DNA from: Sordaria brevicollis
Taxonomy: Eukaryota; Ascomycota; Sordariomycetes; Sordariales; Sordariaceae
Assembly (NCBI GenBank): GCA_033439795.1
Contig: JAUTDP010000003.1
Location: forward strand, 1,240,001 to 1,304,000
Length of the DNA stretch: 64,000 nucleotides
Direction: 5' to 3'
Each line of letters begins with the position of its first letter. Positions within the stretch are counted from its first letter, which is position 1. Both the position numbers and the translations under genes were made by a program. The notes under the pieces are model-generated. The model did no database searches, was not told the origin of the DNA, and worked only from the letters and a program-made list of their open reading frames with translations. Below, one piece after another: positions 22,621-32,633 of this stretch.

Positions 22621-23207
22621 CGGGAGAAGGTAGATTCCTGTCACGTCTGATGCACTGATGGCGGATTGGAGTGAGGGATGTGGATCTTTCTTTCTTTGTC
22701 CTGGGTTCTCTGTTCAACGGTTCCTAAAATGTGTAGTAGCCTGGTACAGTCAAATGCTTTGCAAAATTTACCTGTACCTTTCACACTCTAGAATACAGCA
22801 CTTCGGGAAGATGATTATGTGTCAAATGGAAAATGACAGGCTGATATGTTTACCTACGTTAAGCCGCCCTTCCGAGAAAGACCTGAATGGTAAGGTGGGT
22901 GTCACAAATCTGGCGCAAGGAAAGAACGAATTTTAACCGCGCTTCTGGGTAAAAAGGGATGGAATGTATCGGCATGGCATTAATTCAATCCAGCAGCGCG
23001 CGCCCTATGTCCCGTCGGTTGAGGCTCACCGTAAAAGATCCCGAGACAAGAACATTCCATCTATCACAGGGAAACCAAGACACGAAAACAACGCCTCTCT
23101 CATCATTCCCCCTCACCATTGACTTCGCAGGGAAAGCAAAAAGTTCTTTGACAAATTGTCACCTTTTGCTTTTCATCGTCAACCAAGAAAAAGTCCTTTC
23201 TTCCACA
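22621..23207. other. Promoter region of UstYa 4
   Basis: No supported gene. It contains the near-match TCTGGCGC around 22909 and GCGC-rich runs around 22938 and 22995, but no exact TTTGGCGC. Confidence 0.4.
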
Positions 23208-24530
23208 ATGGGCCCATCCTCTCGCCTCAGCTCAGACCTCTCGCTTTCACCTATAACTGCATCCTCCTCCTATTTCCCGTCTTACGGGCCGGGAAAAGAA
23301 GAACACAATCTACACGAAGGACAAGAAGAAGAAGAAGTCGGTCTCCTAAGCGCCACTTCAACCCGTCTCCAACACATCGCTAGCCAAAGGCTCCCCCTCT
23401 TCGGAAAAATCAAGTCATGTCGGCCACAAGCCCGGTGGCATAAGGCTCCTCCCGTCTCTGTTCGTTCTCTTTTTTTCTTCCTTGGAGTCTTCATAGTTGG
23501 CGGTGTTCTTGGCTATTATGCGCGCGGCTCACATGCGCAAGGTACACAGGATGGTGTGGTGGAGGAGTGTCGAAGTCCGGCGGCGGCGGCGGCGGCGGGA
23601 AGGGCAAAACCAAAGCTTGTTGAGGAGCTGAATGGGTTGGTACCTGAGTGTAAGTCGTTGCCTCCCCTGATATCTTATTTTCCCACGCTACAATTTCGTT
23701 TGGCGCTGACTTCTGTTCGTCGTTGTAGTTGAAGTCAAATCGGTTGTGTTCGGGGAGGAGTTACTGGCCTCCGCCAATGCTACAGCGGATGAGGAGGAGG
23801 AAGATTGGAAATTGTATATGCCTGGTAAGTGGAATGACTTCCTGTCTTCTCACTGAAGATGAAAAGCCCTTGCTGGAATAAATAAAACCTCAACAAGCAC
23901 AACAAGCGAGCTGACAATACTACCTCTACGGCAAATAACAGCCGGCAAAGGCTTCATAGCCGTCGATAACCCATCCCAGTACGCAACCCTTCCACCACCA
24001 ATCGAATTCCATGGCCAGACCATCTACTCTATCAGCGTCTTTCACCAACTTCATTGTCTGGTGAGCCAACCATTTTTTACCCCCTTCCATTCCTTTCTTT
24101 ATCTTATTCACCAACGCTTTCTCTCAATTTCCCATTTCTACCTCTACCCATGTGCAACCAGACTAACAATCACCCAATGAAGCACACAATAATGCAGTCC
24201 TACAACGCCCTTTCCTCACCCAACTCTCCAACACACCCCTCAGACACCCACCCCAGCCATCAAAGAGACAACCATCACCAGCACCAATCCCCCAACCCCC
24301 AACTCGGGTCATCCAAACCCGAACAACAACACCACACCCACAGCAAAAACCACATCAACCACTGCTTCCGCTACCTCCGCCAGTCCCTCATCTGCTGCGG
24401 CGACACGGCGCTGGAGGGGCAGGATCTTCATCACTCGGAGCTGAAAGCCACGAATGGAGAAGGGGCGGTGCATTTGTGTAAGGACTTTGCGGGGTTGAAG
24501 GCGTGGGCGGAGGGGAGGAGGGTTATCTGA
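23208..24530 (+). CDS. UstYa-family (DUF3328) oxidase-like protein 4
   Basis: Four exons, 23208-23649, 23729-23824, 23942-24060 and 24198-24530, give 329 residues; introns are 79, 117 and 137 nt. A membrane segment lies at about residues 86-104 (VRSLFFFLGVFIVGGVLGYY). The luminal part has AGKGFIAVDNPSQY, then HQLHC (214-218), a long low-complexity Asn/Ser/His/Gln insert, and HINHC (271-275) followed by LRQSLICCGDTALEG. The third intron falls immediately after HQLHCL, as in UstYa 1. The insert of about 50 residues between the two His motifs is longer than usual for the family. A run of Ala codons sits near residue 125. The family is secure; the step is unknown. Confidence 0.87.
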
Positions 24531-25093
24531 AAGTTCGTTTTCTCGTGGGTATGTTGCGAGGGATAAGGTATGGATGAATGGAAGCCAAGGGGGAGAATAT
24601 CGTCCCTCTTTAGTGTGTAATTATGAATCAATGATATGTAATCTTGTTCGTGTCATTGTTTGGGCCCATTGTGTCATAACCGTTCATCTTTGTTCAACTC
24701 TACCAGGTTATAGCTGCCCTCCTATGTATTGAAGCTCTCCGCTGCACTATTTCTTCCGATTCCAACCCCTTCAAGTCAAGAGACTTCCCAATCTACAATC
24801 TACGTCCCTGCTATCCGTCGCTTGTCAAACTCGTGCAAGTCCGCCAGGTTGCTGATGGTCACTCGTTAGCCTTGGACAGTATAGACTTTTCTCTCGAAGA
24901 TAGGCAAACGAAACATACTCTGGTCATAGTGATGGTTAGCCATGAACTCGGATTGTAAGCCAATAATAGTAATTGGTGTGAAAGGATGATATGGGATATG
25001 ATCACGTACACTACAGACGTAAAATGTCAGCATCACGGCTCGAGATATCAAAACCAGTTGGGAGAGAAACAACCGGACAGGACTTGGACTTAC
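24531..25093. other. Interval downstream of UstYa 4
   Basis: Contains the UstYa 4 3' UTR. The part at 24866-25093 may hold further minus-strand exons of the small secreted peptide gene starting at 25314, but I cannot place them. Confidence 0.35.
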
Positions 25094-25314
25094 AGCACTA
25101 TCTTGAAGTTCCGTTGGAACCAAGCCCTATTCAACGAGCATCAATAACGGGACTTCAACCCTTTCATCCGTGGTGAAGAGACTGCTTCGAAGGGGAGGAG
25201 GGAATTTGGGGGCACAGGACAGGACCGACATACCTCAGCAGGGTTGAGCACTGGCACAGCCATTGCGAAGGGCATCAAAAAGAACGACGCGACGAGGACA
25301 AGGAAGTTCTTCAT
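25094..25314 (-). CDS. Possible small secreted peptide gene (exons 1-2 only)
   Basis: Exon 1, complement of 25234-25314, encodes a 27-residue signal-like peptide (MKNFLVLVASFFLMPFAMAV, then PVLNPAE) and ends at a GTATGT donor in phase 0. A second in-phase micro-exon, complement of 25094-25126, is bounded by TAG and GTAAGT and encodes GLVPTELQDSA. The next exon is uncertain; a TAG acceptor before 25010 would end the protein after two more residues. The gene architecture (signal peptide ending in AE, then an intron) mirrors exon 1 of the RiPP precursor, but no dibasic repeats are visible. It shares a GCGC-rich divergent promoter with the tyrosinase. Function unknown. Confidence 0.4.
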
Positions 25315-25840
25315 CTTTCGATTCGTGCGCAACTAGTAGGTTCTATTGATCAAAGCACTTGGAAGATAGTTAAGTGACTCGGGTTTGCCTTTTGGTACAT
25401 ACAAGAAGTTGGGATGGACGATGTGGCCTGAGCGAGAGGAAAATGAAGGCATTCCCAAATGTCCCTGACCTGAGGACGGGACCTCCAGGCTCTCCAGCGG
25501 ACACGACAGCGCTGTAGCGGAAACTGTTAGGCGCATGTTCCTCTGCCAAGCCAAATTGCTAGCAGAGCTGACCAATAGCATAACACCAGTTTGGCGCAAA
25601 GGGAAGGAGGCGCCGTTGGGACCCACTTCTTTATTTTGTTGCGGCTCCACTTCGTCTGAACTGTGTGGGTTGAAGTACAGCGGGTTGAGCGCTGAAATGC
25701 GCTGTAGAATGCGCTTTTAGCGGGCTGATGTTTGTGACAGCACCCAGACCTGGACCGCCCAGGCTTGCTTCCTCCCAGCAACCCGGAAGTGAAGCTATTC
25801 CCACTTTCCACACCATCCCTCACAGTTCAGGTCGCCGGCC
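25315..25840. other. Divergent promoter region of the tyrosinase gene
   Basis: No supported gene. It has a cluster of GCGC elements at about 25508-25722, including an exact TTTGGCGC. Confidence 0.45.
25590..25597 (+). promoter_or_regulatory. TTTGGCGC cluster motif, copy 6
   Basis: Exact 8-mer about 250 bases upstream of the tyrosinase start codon, followed by GGCGCC at 25609-25614. Confidence 0.45.
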
Positions 25841-27378
25841 ATGTTTGAGTTACTCCAATCTAGATACCGAGAATGGCGAGAGCCTCGATACACACAAGTG
25901 GTGGACGACACGGAAAGCCAAACATCATCATCTCACTCCTCCGAGGAAGAGCCAAAGCCCGTTGAACCCACGACGTAGGTGCCGTCCTCCTTCGCTCTCC
26001 GCCCGTCCGAGTACTATCCTCCCAGTTGCCCACCGCAAGTATCGCCAGCTAACAGTCTTCATTACCAGTCTAAAACAACACCTCCTCACAGCTTACCTCT
26101 TCATCACCACCATCTCCTGGATCAGCCTCGTAATCTGGTCCATCGTCTTACCACTTTTCCTACCCGAACGGTCAAGACCACCGCTGGCAACATTTTGGCA
26201 CGGGGGCAGCAACGGCAACGACGACAGTAACGCCCACAGCCGACGGCCATGTAAACACATCGCCACCCGCCGCGAATGGCGCTCCCTGACCGAAACAGAA
26301 AGAAACCAGTTTGTGGACGCCATCCATTGTCTCGCTAGACTTCCTTCGGAGTGGGATGAGAACAAGAACAGGACGGTTTATGATGACTTTGCTATTTTGC
26401 ATGGGGGTATTGGGAGTTGGTGTATGCCGTTTGTCCACAACTTGTTTTGATAGGATGGAAAGGAGCTGACAATGGAAGAGAAAATAGGTCATCGCTCGGC
26501 CTCATTCCTGCCATGGCATCGATGGACGCTGCATGTTTTTGAGAATATCCTCAAGGACAAGTGCGGGTTTCCTAGGGATGGGACCATCCCGTGAGTCGTT
26601 TAATCCTCTCCTCATGATACCAAGAAGAAGTAGAGACTAACCATCAAACCCATCCCCGATGACAGCTACTGGGACTGGTCCCTAGACCACTTCAACCTCT
26701 CTTCCTCCTCCATCTTTTCTCCCACGACCGGCTTCGGGTCCGACGGCACCCCTTCCCCTCTGTCTCCCTCGAGTCTCCCCAGCGTAGGCGAAGGCAACTG
26801 CGTCCAAGACGGCCCCTTCACCGATTTGAGACCGATCATCTACAACCACACCTACATCACGCACTGTCTCTCCCGGGGATTCAATGACCCGAAACGCAAC
26901 ACCACCGGAACGATCCCCGGGGAGCAATACCGACCCGAGGCAATCGGCGAAATACTGAGACAAACAGGTTACGAAGAGTTTGGCAAGAGAGTAGAGGAGA
27001 GGCTACATAATGGGTTGCACCAAAGCGTTGGAGGCGATTTCAGGGCGATGACTGCTGCTAATGGTTTGTCCCCTTTGCTTCCGCTTCATCCTTTCTTGCG
27101 GGCATGCAGTGGCAGAAAAGAGACGCTAAAGAAGGACCGCCAAAACAGACCCCCTATTCTACGTCCACCACGCCTCCCTCGACAGAATGTGGTGGCGCTG
27201 GCAATGGGAGAACCCAGATGTCAGGCTGCAAGAATACAGCGGGAAACACATGTTTAACTCGACGCCGGGAGAGGCAAACCTAGAAGATTGGTTGCTGTAT
27301 GGAGGGTTTACGGAGGATGTGCAGGTCAAGAGGGCGATGAGTACGGAGAGCGGGGAGTTGTGTTATCGGTATCAGTAG
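25841..27378 (+). CDS. phomQ: Membrane-anchored tyrosinase of the RiPP cluster
   Basis: Five exons are proposed: 25841-25974, 26069-26415, 26488-26590, 26666-27063 and 27149-27378, giving 403 residues. Exon 1 (acidic, starting MFELLQSRYREW) is joined through a textbook CTAAC...CAG intron to a membrane segment (LLTAYLFITTISWISLVIW). The copper A site is seen as AILHGG, HRSASFLPWHR (from residue 162) and a following His; copper B as LHNGLHQ and DPLFYVHHASLDRMWW (His 334/335). The donor of intron 2 has an alternative 10 bases upstream. Tyrosinases of the ustiloxin and phomopsin clusters (UstQ, PhomQ) oxidise the core tyrosine, which is involved in forming the ether macrocycle. An alternative upstream ATG at 25728 in another frame was not used because its sequence lacks protein character. 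Confidence 0.9.
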
Positions 27379-27831
27379 TCCTTGGATAACTCATAGTATG
27401 GCAGAGAGCAATTTTGGATATCATCGAACAGATTCGGGCTTGTTCTGGTGGTTGGCGACGAGAGTGTCCGCGATGCGTAGAGGTAGGCGCCGGCGCCAAA
27501 TGGCGAAGCGCGGATGGAATCCGGGATACGCCGTGTCAGGTCGCCTCAATGACCGCGCCCGCCAAATTGGCGGCGCGAATGCCAGATGAATTCACAAGGA
27601 CAATGCATCGGTTTGTTGTTGAATGGTGTAATCGTTTAGGATCATAGAAATTGTTATACCGTCAGTACTGAAAGCAACCAGCTCGACGAACGTTTGTGTG
27701 TGCATAGCGGTTCCTCTGCTCCGTGTCACATCACCTCCCCATCTCCATACTCAGCACAAACTCCTCCGGTCTTTCATTCCATCCCATCTATCATCAACAT
27801 TCTCGGTCAACATACCGCAGGACACACAAGA
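27379..27831. other. Promoter region of UstYa 5
   Basis: No gene. A GC-rich stretch (27480-27590) contains GGCGCCGGCGCCAAA and a 15-base near-palindrome CCGCCAAATTGGCGG around 27559. Confidence 0.5.
27493..27500 (-). promoter_or_regulatory. TTTGGCGC cluster motif, copy 7 (minus orientation)
   Basis: GCGCCAAA on the plus strand, about 330 bases upstream of the UstYa 5 start codon. Confidence 0.45.
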
Positions 27832-29172
27832 ATGACGACCCGCTTCCTACCAGATTTCTCCTCCACAAAGTCCAAACCCTACTTCTCCCTCCCCCAAGCC
27901 GAAGATGGCAGCACCGAGCCCCTTCACCCCCACCCCCATGAGAAGAGCCAGCAGCAACCACGGCCCAGCCGCCTAGCCTCCGTCTTTCCCAGCACAGGCC
28001 TAACCTTCTGGATCTTCATGTCCCTCTTCTTCGCCTCTACCACGACTTGGTTAACGGCTGAGTTACACGCCGTGAGGAAGCATGGAAGCTTTGAGGGGGG
28101 GTTTAGGGAGGAACTTGGTACGTTTTGTTCTTTTTCCTGTCCTAGGACTGAGTGAGTGAGTACTGACAGATTGGACAGACGCGGCAAAACATCTGATAGA
28201 AGTCAAAACCATCCCCTTCGGCGGGAGTCCCCGGTTCAAAGACGACGGGACGGAGTTCGTCCCTGAGGCTGAAGATGGCGAGGAGCATGAGGCCTATGTC
28301 GGAACGCCGAGGAGGGAGATTGATCATAATTGGGCTTTGTTGCATTGGGGTAGGTCTTCTCTTTCCAGGCTCGTTCGTTGTTGTGGTTACCTTTGCTAAC
28401 TGATGGCAATGTGTCGGTGAAAAAGGCCGCTTCTTCCTCCTAACCGAAGAAGAAGCCAAAGGTGCTTGGGGAGATGAATACAAGGAGTTTTGGTCACCAC
28501 AACATGGCGGTTATGTTGCTGCGTGAGTTGCTTGAGTTCTTTTTCTCTCAAGCATCGTCTATTCCATTCCCTCCTATCTGCCTTCTCCCTTCACGGTGTT
28601 TTCCCCCCTCCCCCTCCATCCCGAATCAAGGACTGACATCCCCACACAGCCTAGAAGTAATGCACACCCTCCACTGCCTAGACCACATCCGCAAAGCCTT
28701 TTACCCGGAGCACTACCCCATCGACTCCGAGATCCACGGCGTCCTCCACCGAGATCACTGTCTGGACCACCTGCGACAGACCGTGATGTGCCAGGCAGAC
28801 CTGACACCCATCCCATCGCGGTATTACAAAGCGCTAGGACAGAACTATATAGATTCGGACCGCCCGCATACTTGTAGAGATTTTGGTAAGATTAGGGAGT
28901 GGGTGAGTGAACGGTTTAATGGCAGTTTGCGAGTTTTGCCGGCGCCGGGGACGGTGGTAAAGGATGAGTGGAGGATTCCCGGGGGGCCAAGTGGGGGTGT
29001 GATGGGGATGCATGGTCATCATGGACATGGAGGGCATGGCGGTGATGATAGTGAGGGTCATGGTGAGCATGGGAAACATGAAGGACAGGAAGAGTATGAG
29101 CGTCGTGATGAGGAGGGTGGGAAAGGTGTAAAGGGCGGGCATGTGCCTCCTGCACTTGGGCAAGACGTGTAA
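27832..29172 (+). CDS. UstYa-family (DUF3328) oxidase-like protein 5 with His/Gly-rich tail
   Basis: Four exons, 27832-28117, 28179-28349, 28426-28522 and 28650-29172, give 358 residues; introns are 61, 76 and 127 nt. A membrane segment lies at about residues 56-75 (GLTFWIFMSLFFASTTTWL). The domain carries HTLHC (190-194) and HRDHC (218-222) followed by LDHLRQTVMCQADLTPI, and HTCRDFGKIREWV. Unlike the other members, a tail of about 80 residues follows, with HGHHGHGGHGG and repeated His/Glu/Gly, which could bind metal. It is the right-most recognisable gene of the cluster. Family membership is secure; tail function is a guess. Confidence 0.91.
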
Positions 29173-30580
29173 GCTAGTGAAGTAGATAGCTTTCTTTGTG
29201 AAAGCTTTGTTCGTTAGCCGAAAGTCCTTCGGGCTCTTTATGCATGGTCAAGGTGTTGTTTGGTAGAAGTCTGGTGCCACCATACTCCACGTTCCCGGCG
29301 ATGATCAAGTAAGACTGCGAACCAGTCTCGACCATCCGAGCATCCAAGATGTCGTACCCTCGGAGGTGGCTGTTTCTTGTTCGAGGATGAGTGGGAGCGT
29401 GATTAGCTGCGACGGCTGCCTAGCCAGACCGAACTCCTTCAACTCAGATAGATGGAGATTAAGAACAAGAAGAATTGAAGCCGATCATCGTAACGAAGCA
29501 GAAAGAAGGCAAGAAGGGGGAAAAACGAGAAAAAGGCAAAAAGCTCGATTGCGCCCAGGCTGGGAGTCGAACCCAGGCCAGCTGCGAACCTACGAAAACA
29601 CCACGTGTTTTACTAACTCTCCTAACCAGCAAACCTACCACGCAGGCTACTGGGAGTTATTGGAAGGTGCTGAACTTTGGCCTTATATACTCACCTACCT
29701 GTGCAAAGATGGAAGGTGCGGTCCTGTCGTGACAGCCCTGGCTTCCAAGTTGGCGTCGCTCCTCGGTCGTTCCTGCCTTCTGTCCCTCCCGTAACTCCAC
29801 CTCCATTCTTGGAAGGTGCAATCCGGACGTTCCCTATCCGTTTTATTCACTCAACACTTCATCATGTCTTTTCTTCAGACACATACGCAATACCCGTATC
29901 CTCGTTTCGTCGTTTTCACCTTTTGAACAACACCTCTTGACCCTCGACTTTATCCATGGTCGATGAACCTTTGCGCCGAGCGGTGAGCAAAGGTGTTCAA
30001 CCACACCGAGCATCCATCCAGAGGACTTTGGCATGCTTCCCTCTACCCAGCTCAGCGATACTTGACTTCTGATCTCCGCCCTTCATTCCGAGTTGTCAAC
30101 CGTGGCCTTCAAGATGGGATTGGAGTCTCGCGATGGCTCGCGACGGTTGCTGCGGCGTCGCGTGAACTCAGATCCCGATAGACCAGCAAACAGACTCCGA
30201 TCCATCACCTCGTAAGTATCGTATGCCTACCACGACAGCAGGTTGTAACTATCGCGAAGGTAGTCGTTTACGTGTGCTGTATCGGACCGCAACTTGGTCT
30301 CCCAGGCCCCGTGTCAGGTGAAGAGGTTAAACAAACCTTCACCAACGTCATCGCAGTTCACCACCATGGCGACCGTTCACGATGACAAGCCTTTACTCCA
30401 GTGAATGTCGACAACCATGAAACCTTCGATTCGAAAGTCTGCCGCCAGAAAATCCATAAAAGGACCCCCCAAAAGACGATCCTCCTCTTCAATTTTTCCT
30501 CGCCGGCCAACCGAAACGGATCAAGCGAACTTCAACACTTCCATATTCAAAACCAACACAAACTTCCAAACATCGCCAAA
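29173..30580. other. Right border of the RiPP cluster
   Basis: No supported protein gene. It includes a tRNA-like repeat copy at 29552-29690 and, near 30060-30400, the apparent promoter and leader of the glycine-rich gene. Confidence 0.45.
29552..29690 (-). repeat. tRNA-like repeat, copy A, with TATA box and T-run
   Basis: On the minus strand the unit 29552-29647 begins GCCTGCGTGGTAGG and ends TTCGACTCCCAGCCTGGGC; the ends pair 6 of 7 positions with wobbles. It contains an AAAACACGTGGTGTTTT hairpin and a long variable-arm-like region. A TATATAAG box lies at 29682-29689 upstream, and AAAAAG runs at 29530-29543 give T-runs downstream. A second copy lies at 41808-41970 on the plus strand. It could be a class II tRNA gene or a tRNA-derived short element. 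Confidence 0.55.
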
Positions 30581-31198
30581 ATGTCCTACTCAGGCAGTCG
30601 TCGTTCTTCCTCCTCGCGCTACAACAGTAGCAGTAGCAGCAGCCGCTCCGGCACTTACTCCTCCTCCTCATACGGCCGTTCCGGTACCTACTCCTCCTCC
30701 GGCGGCGGTTACTCAGGCTACACACCCAACCCCAACGGCGGCGGTGGCGCTCCCGACACTCCCAGCTACACCTCGACTAGCGGCGGTAGCGGTGGTTCAT
30801 ACTACTATTCTTCGTCGAGCGGCCAGTCTGGTTACTCTGGCTCTAACCCGCCCTCCTACTACTCTTCCAGCTCAGGTGGCGGCGGTGGTTCCGCTCCTCC
30901 TCCTTACACCTCCGGAGGTGGCAGCACCGGCGGCGGCGGCGGTTACTCCGGCTACACCCCTAACCCGAACGGCGGCGGCGGCGCCCCCGACACCCCCAGC
31001 TACACCTCGACTAGCGGCGGTAGCGGTGGTTCATACTACTATTCTTCGTCGAGCGGTCAGTCTGGTTACTCGGGCTCGAACCCACCTTCTTACTACTCCT
31101 CTTCCGGCGGCGGTGGTGGTGGAGGCTCCTCTTCTTATGGCGGCAGTTCTGGATACTCTGGTGGTTATTCCGGCGGTGGCGGTTCCTCCCGTCGTTGA
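30581..31198 (+). CDS. Gly/Ser/Tyr-rich repetitive protein of unknown function
   Basis: A 205-residue frame starts at ATG 30581 (MSYSGSRRSSSSRYNSSSSS) and is almost wholly Gly, Ser, Tyr, Pro and Thr. It contains a duplication of about 78 codons: the block GYSGYTPNPNGGGGAPDTPS recurs 234 bases later with a long identical core (the stretch around 30765-30822 equals that around 30999-31056). No signal peptide or known domain is visible; the composition suits a disordered or phase-separating protein. Overlapping Thr/Ala/Pro-rich frames are shadows. Whether it is expressed is not shown. It may be outside the RiPP cluster, which seems to end at 29172. Confidence 0.6.
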   Translation: MSYSGSRRSSSSRYNSSSSSSRSGTYSSSSYGRSGTYSSSGGGYSGYTPNPNGGGGAPDTPSYTSTSGGSGGSYYYSSSSGQSGYSGSNPPSYYSSSSGGGGGSAPPPYTSGGGSTGGGGGYSGYTPNPNGGGGAPDTPSYTSTSGGSGGSYYYSSSSGQSGYSGSNPPSYYSSSGGGGGGGSSSYGGSSGYSGGYSGGGGSSRR

Positions 31199-32633
31199 GT
31201 TTGGAGGATTTGGCCGGATCCGAGACGACTGAAGAGTCTGGTTAGTTTGCATCGGATATTCCCCTTTTCACAAGGAAGTATAGAGAACATAACTAGTAAC
31301 TAACATCCCTGATAGATGGGGGAATGCTGGGAATAGATGGGTAAAGAGGGAAGAAGACGGAAACAGATTAGACAGCAAAAGGGATTACGGCGTTGGGAGT
31401 CACTAGAGGGAAGACATTGTTGGTCTGAACTATTTAAGTCAAGCTTGTAAATTAAGCAAGGTCACTCACATAATTTGTTTCCTACCAAATGGCTGCTTCG
31501 CTATGCCTTCCATGATGCTTCTGTAACGCCGTTCGTGTTCGAGAGGGAGGAAACATTGAACATGTCCAGCTCAGAAGTCATAGTCTTGTTCCTGTTTCCT
31601 GAAAGGGGGCCATGTTATCCGCCTCCATGAGGCAAGACCCTGACAGCATGACGTTGGAGAAGGGCAGCCGGTGAACAGCCAGCGAGGCGACTCAGGCGAG
31701 GACGATGTGGGAATCGGGACTCGGAAGAAAAGGAAGTCTCCATGACAGGCGTTACGTGATTCTTGTGAGGTGAAGTGGAAGTGGAAAGTATTGGATTGTG
31801 GTTTCGTACCGGCTGTCAATATCGGACGTGGCTGGCTGTCGAACTCGAATGTGAGAATGCCGTTGTCAAGGAAAGTTGGCTTGAAGGAGAGGACAAACGG
31901 AAATGGGGAGAGGGTCAACGGGGATGGCAGTTACGCCAAAAGAGCGTTCGTATCTGCCTATATTGGCTTAGCATCATGAGTGGGCAAGTAACTAAATCAG
32001 AAATAGTCTAGATTGCGCTTCCCTTGGGCTGTGAACCGAAAGGTCATCAGGGGCTCGAGTCGTGTTATGGGGGAGCTGTTCGGGTTCGCCTGGGCACTCC
32101 TCCATAGCGCAAATCAGCGTGTGTTATTTTCACCAGCGTTGCTTTTCTTGCTTCCTTTTTTTGAGTGTTGAAATATGATTACGTAATACTATGTGTTCGC
32201 TTGTTCGCTCCTCCGTTTCGTAGTTGCGCCTTCTCTCTGTCGGGTGTTTTGGCTTGGTTGCTTGGCACCGGGCTTTTGCATGACGTGTGCCCGTCCGGGT
32301 TTGTCGTTCGGTCCCGACACTCTGTCAAGTGTCAACCCACCCTTCAATTCTTTTTCTTCTTTCATAACAACAACTGAATACTGCGGCACTAGAGACACGT
32401 CCACGAATGTTTCCCCAACATTCTCAAGTGATTCTATTTGACTTTATGAACGTGGTCCTTCACAATCACACCATCTTTCGATGATTCACCGTTAAGCCAA
32501 GCCTCGGTCCCGGGATGGTCGCGGCTCTCCGCCTAGAAGCTAGTGCGCTAACTCCTCACGGTGATCATTCGGGTAAAGAACTGTTAAGTCTTCATCCCCC
32601 CCGCCTTCCCCCTCATCCTGTCTTCACATCCTT
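31199..32633. other. Interval between the glycine-rich gene and the polyketide synthase
   Basis: Both 3' ends face this stretch. Nothing further is supported. Confidence 0.45.

Noticed and set aside
25728..26068. Upstream ATG 25728 as the tyrosinase start
   Set aside because: The extension is Pro/Ser/Arg noise; a start at 25841 with a canonical CTAAC-containing intron gives a more natural N-terminus.
30405..31232. 275-codon Thr/Ala/Pro-rich frame overlapping the glycine-rich gene
   Set aside because: It is the same repetitive DNA read in another frame; the Gly/Ser/Tyr frame has the better start context and natural composition.
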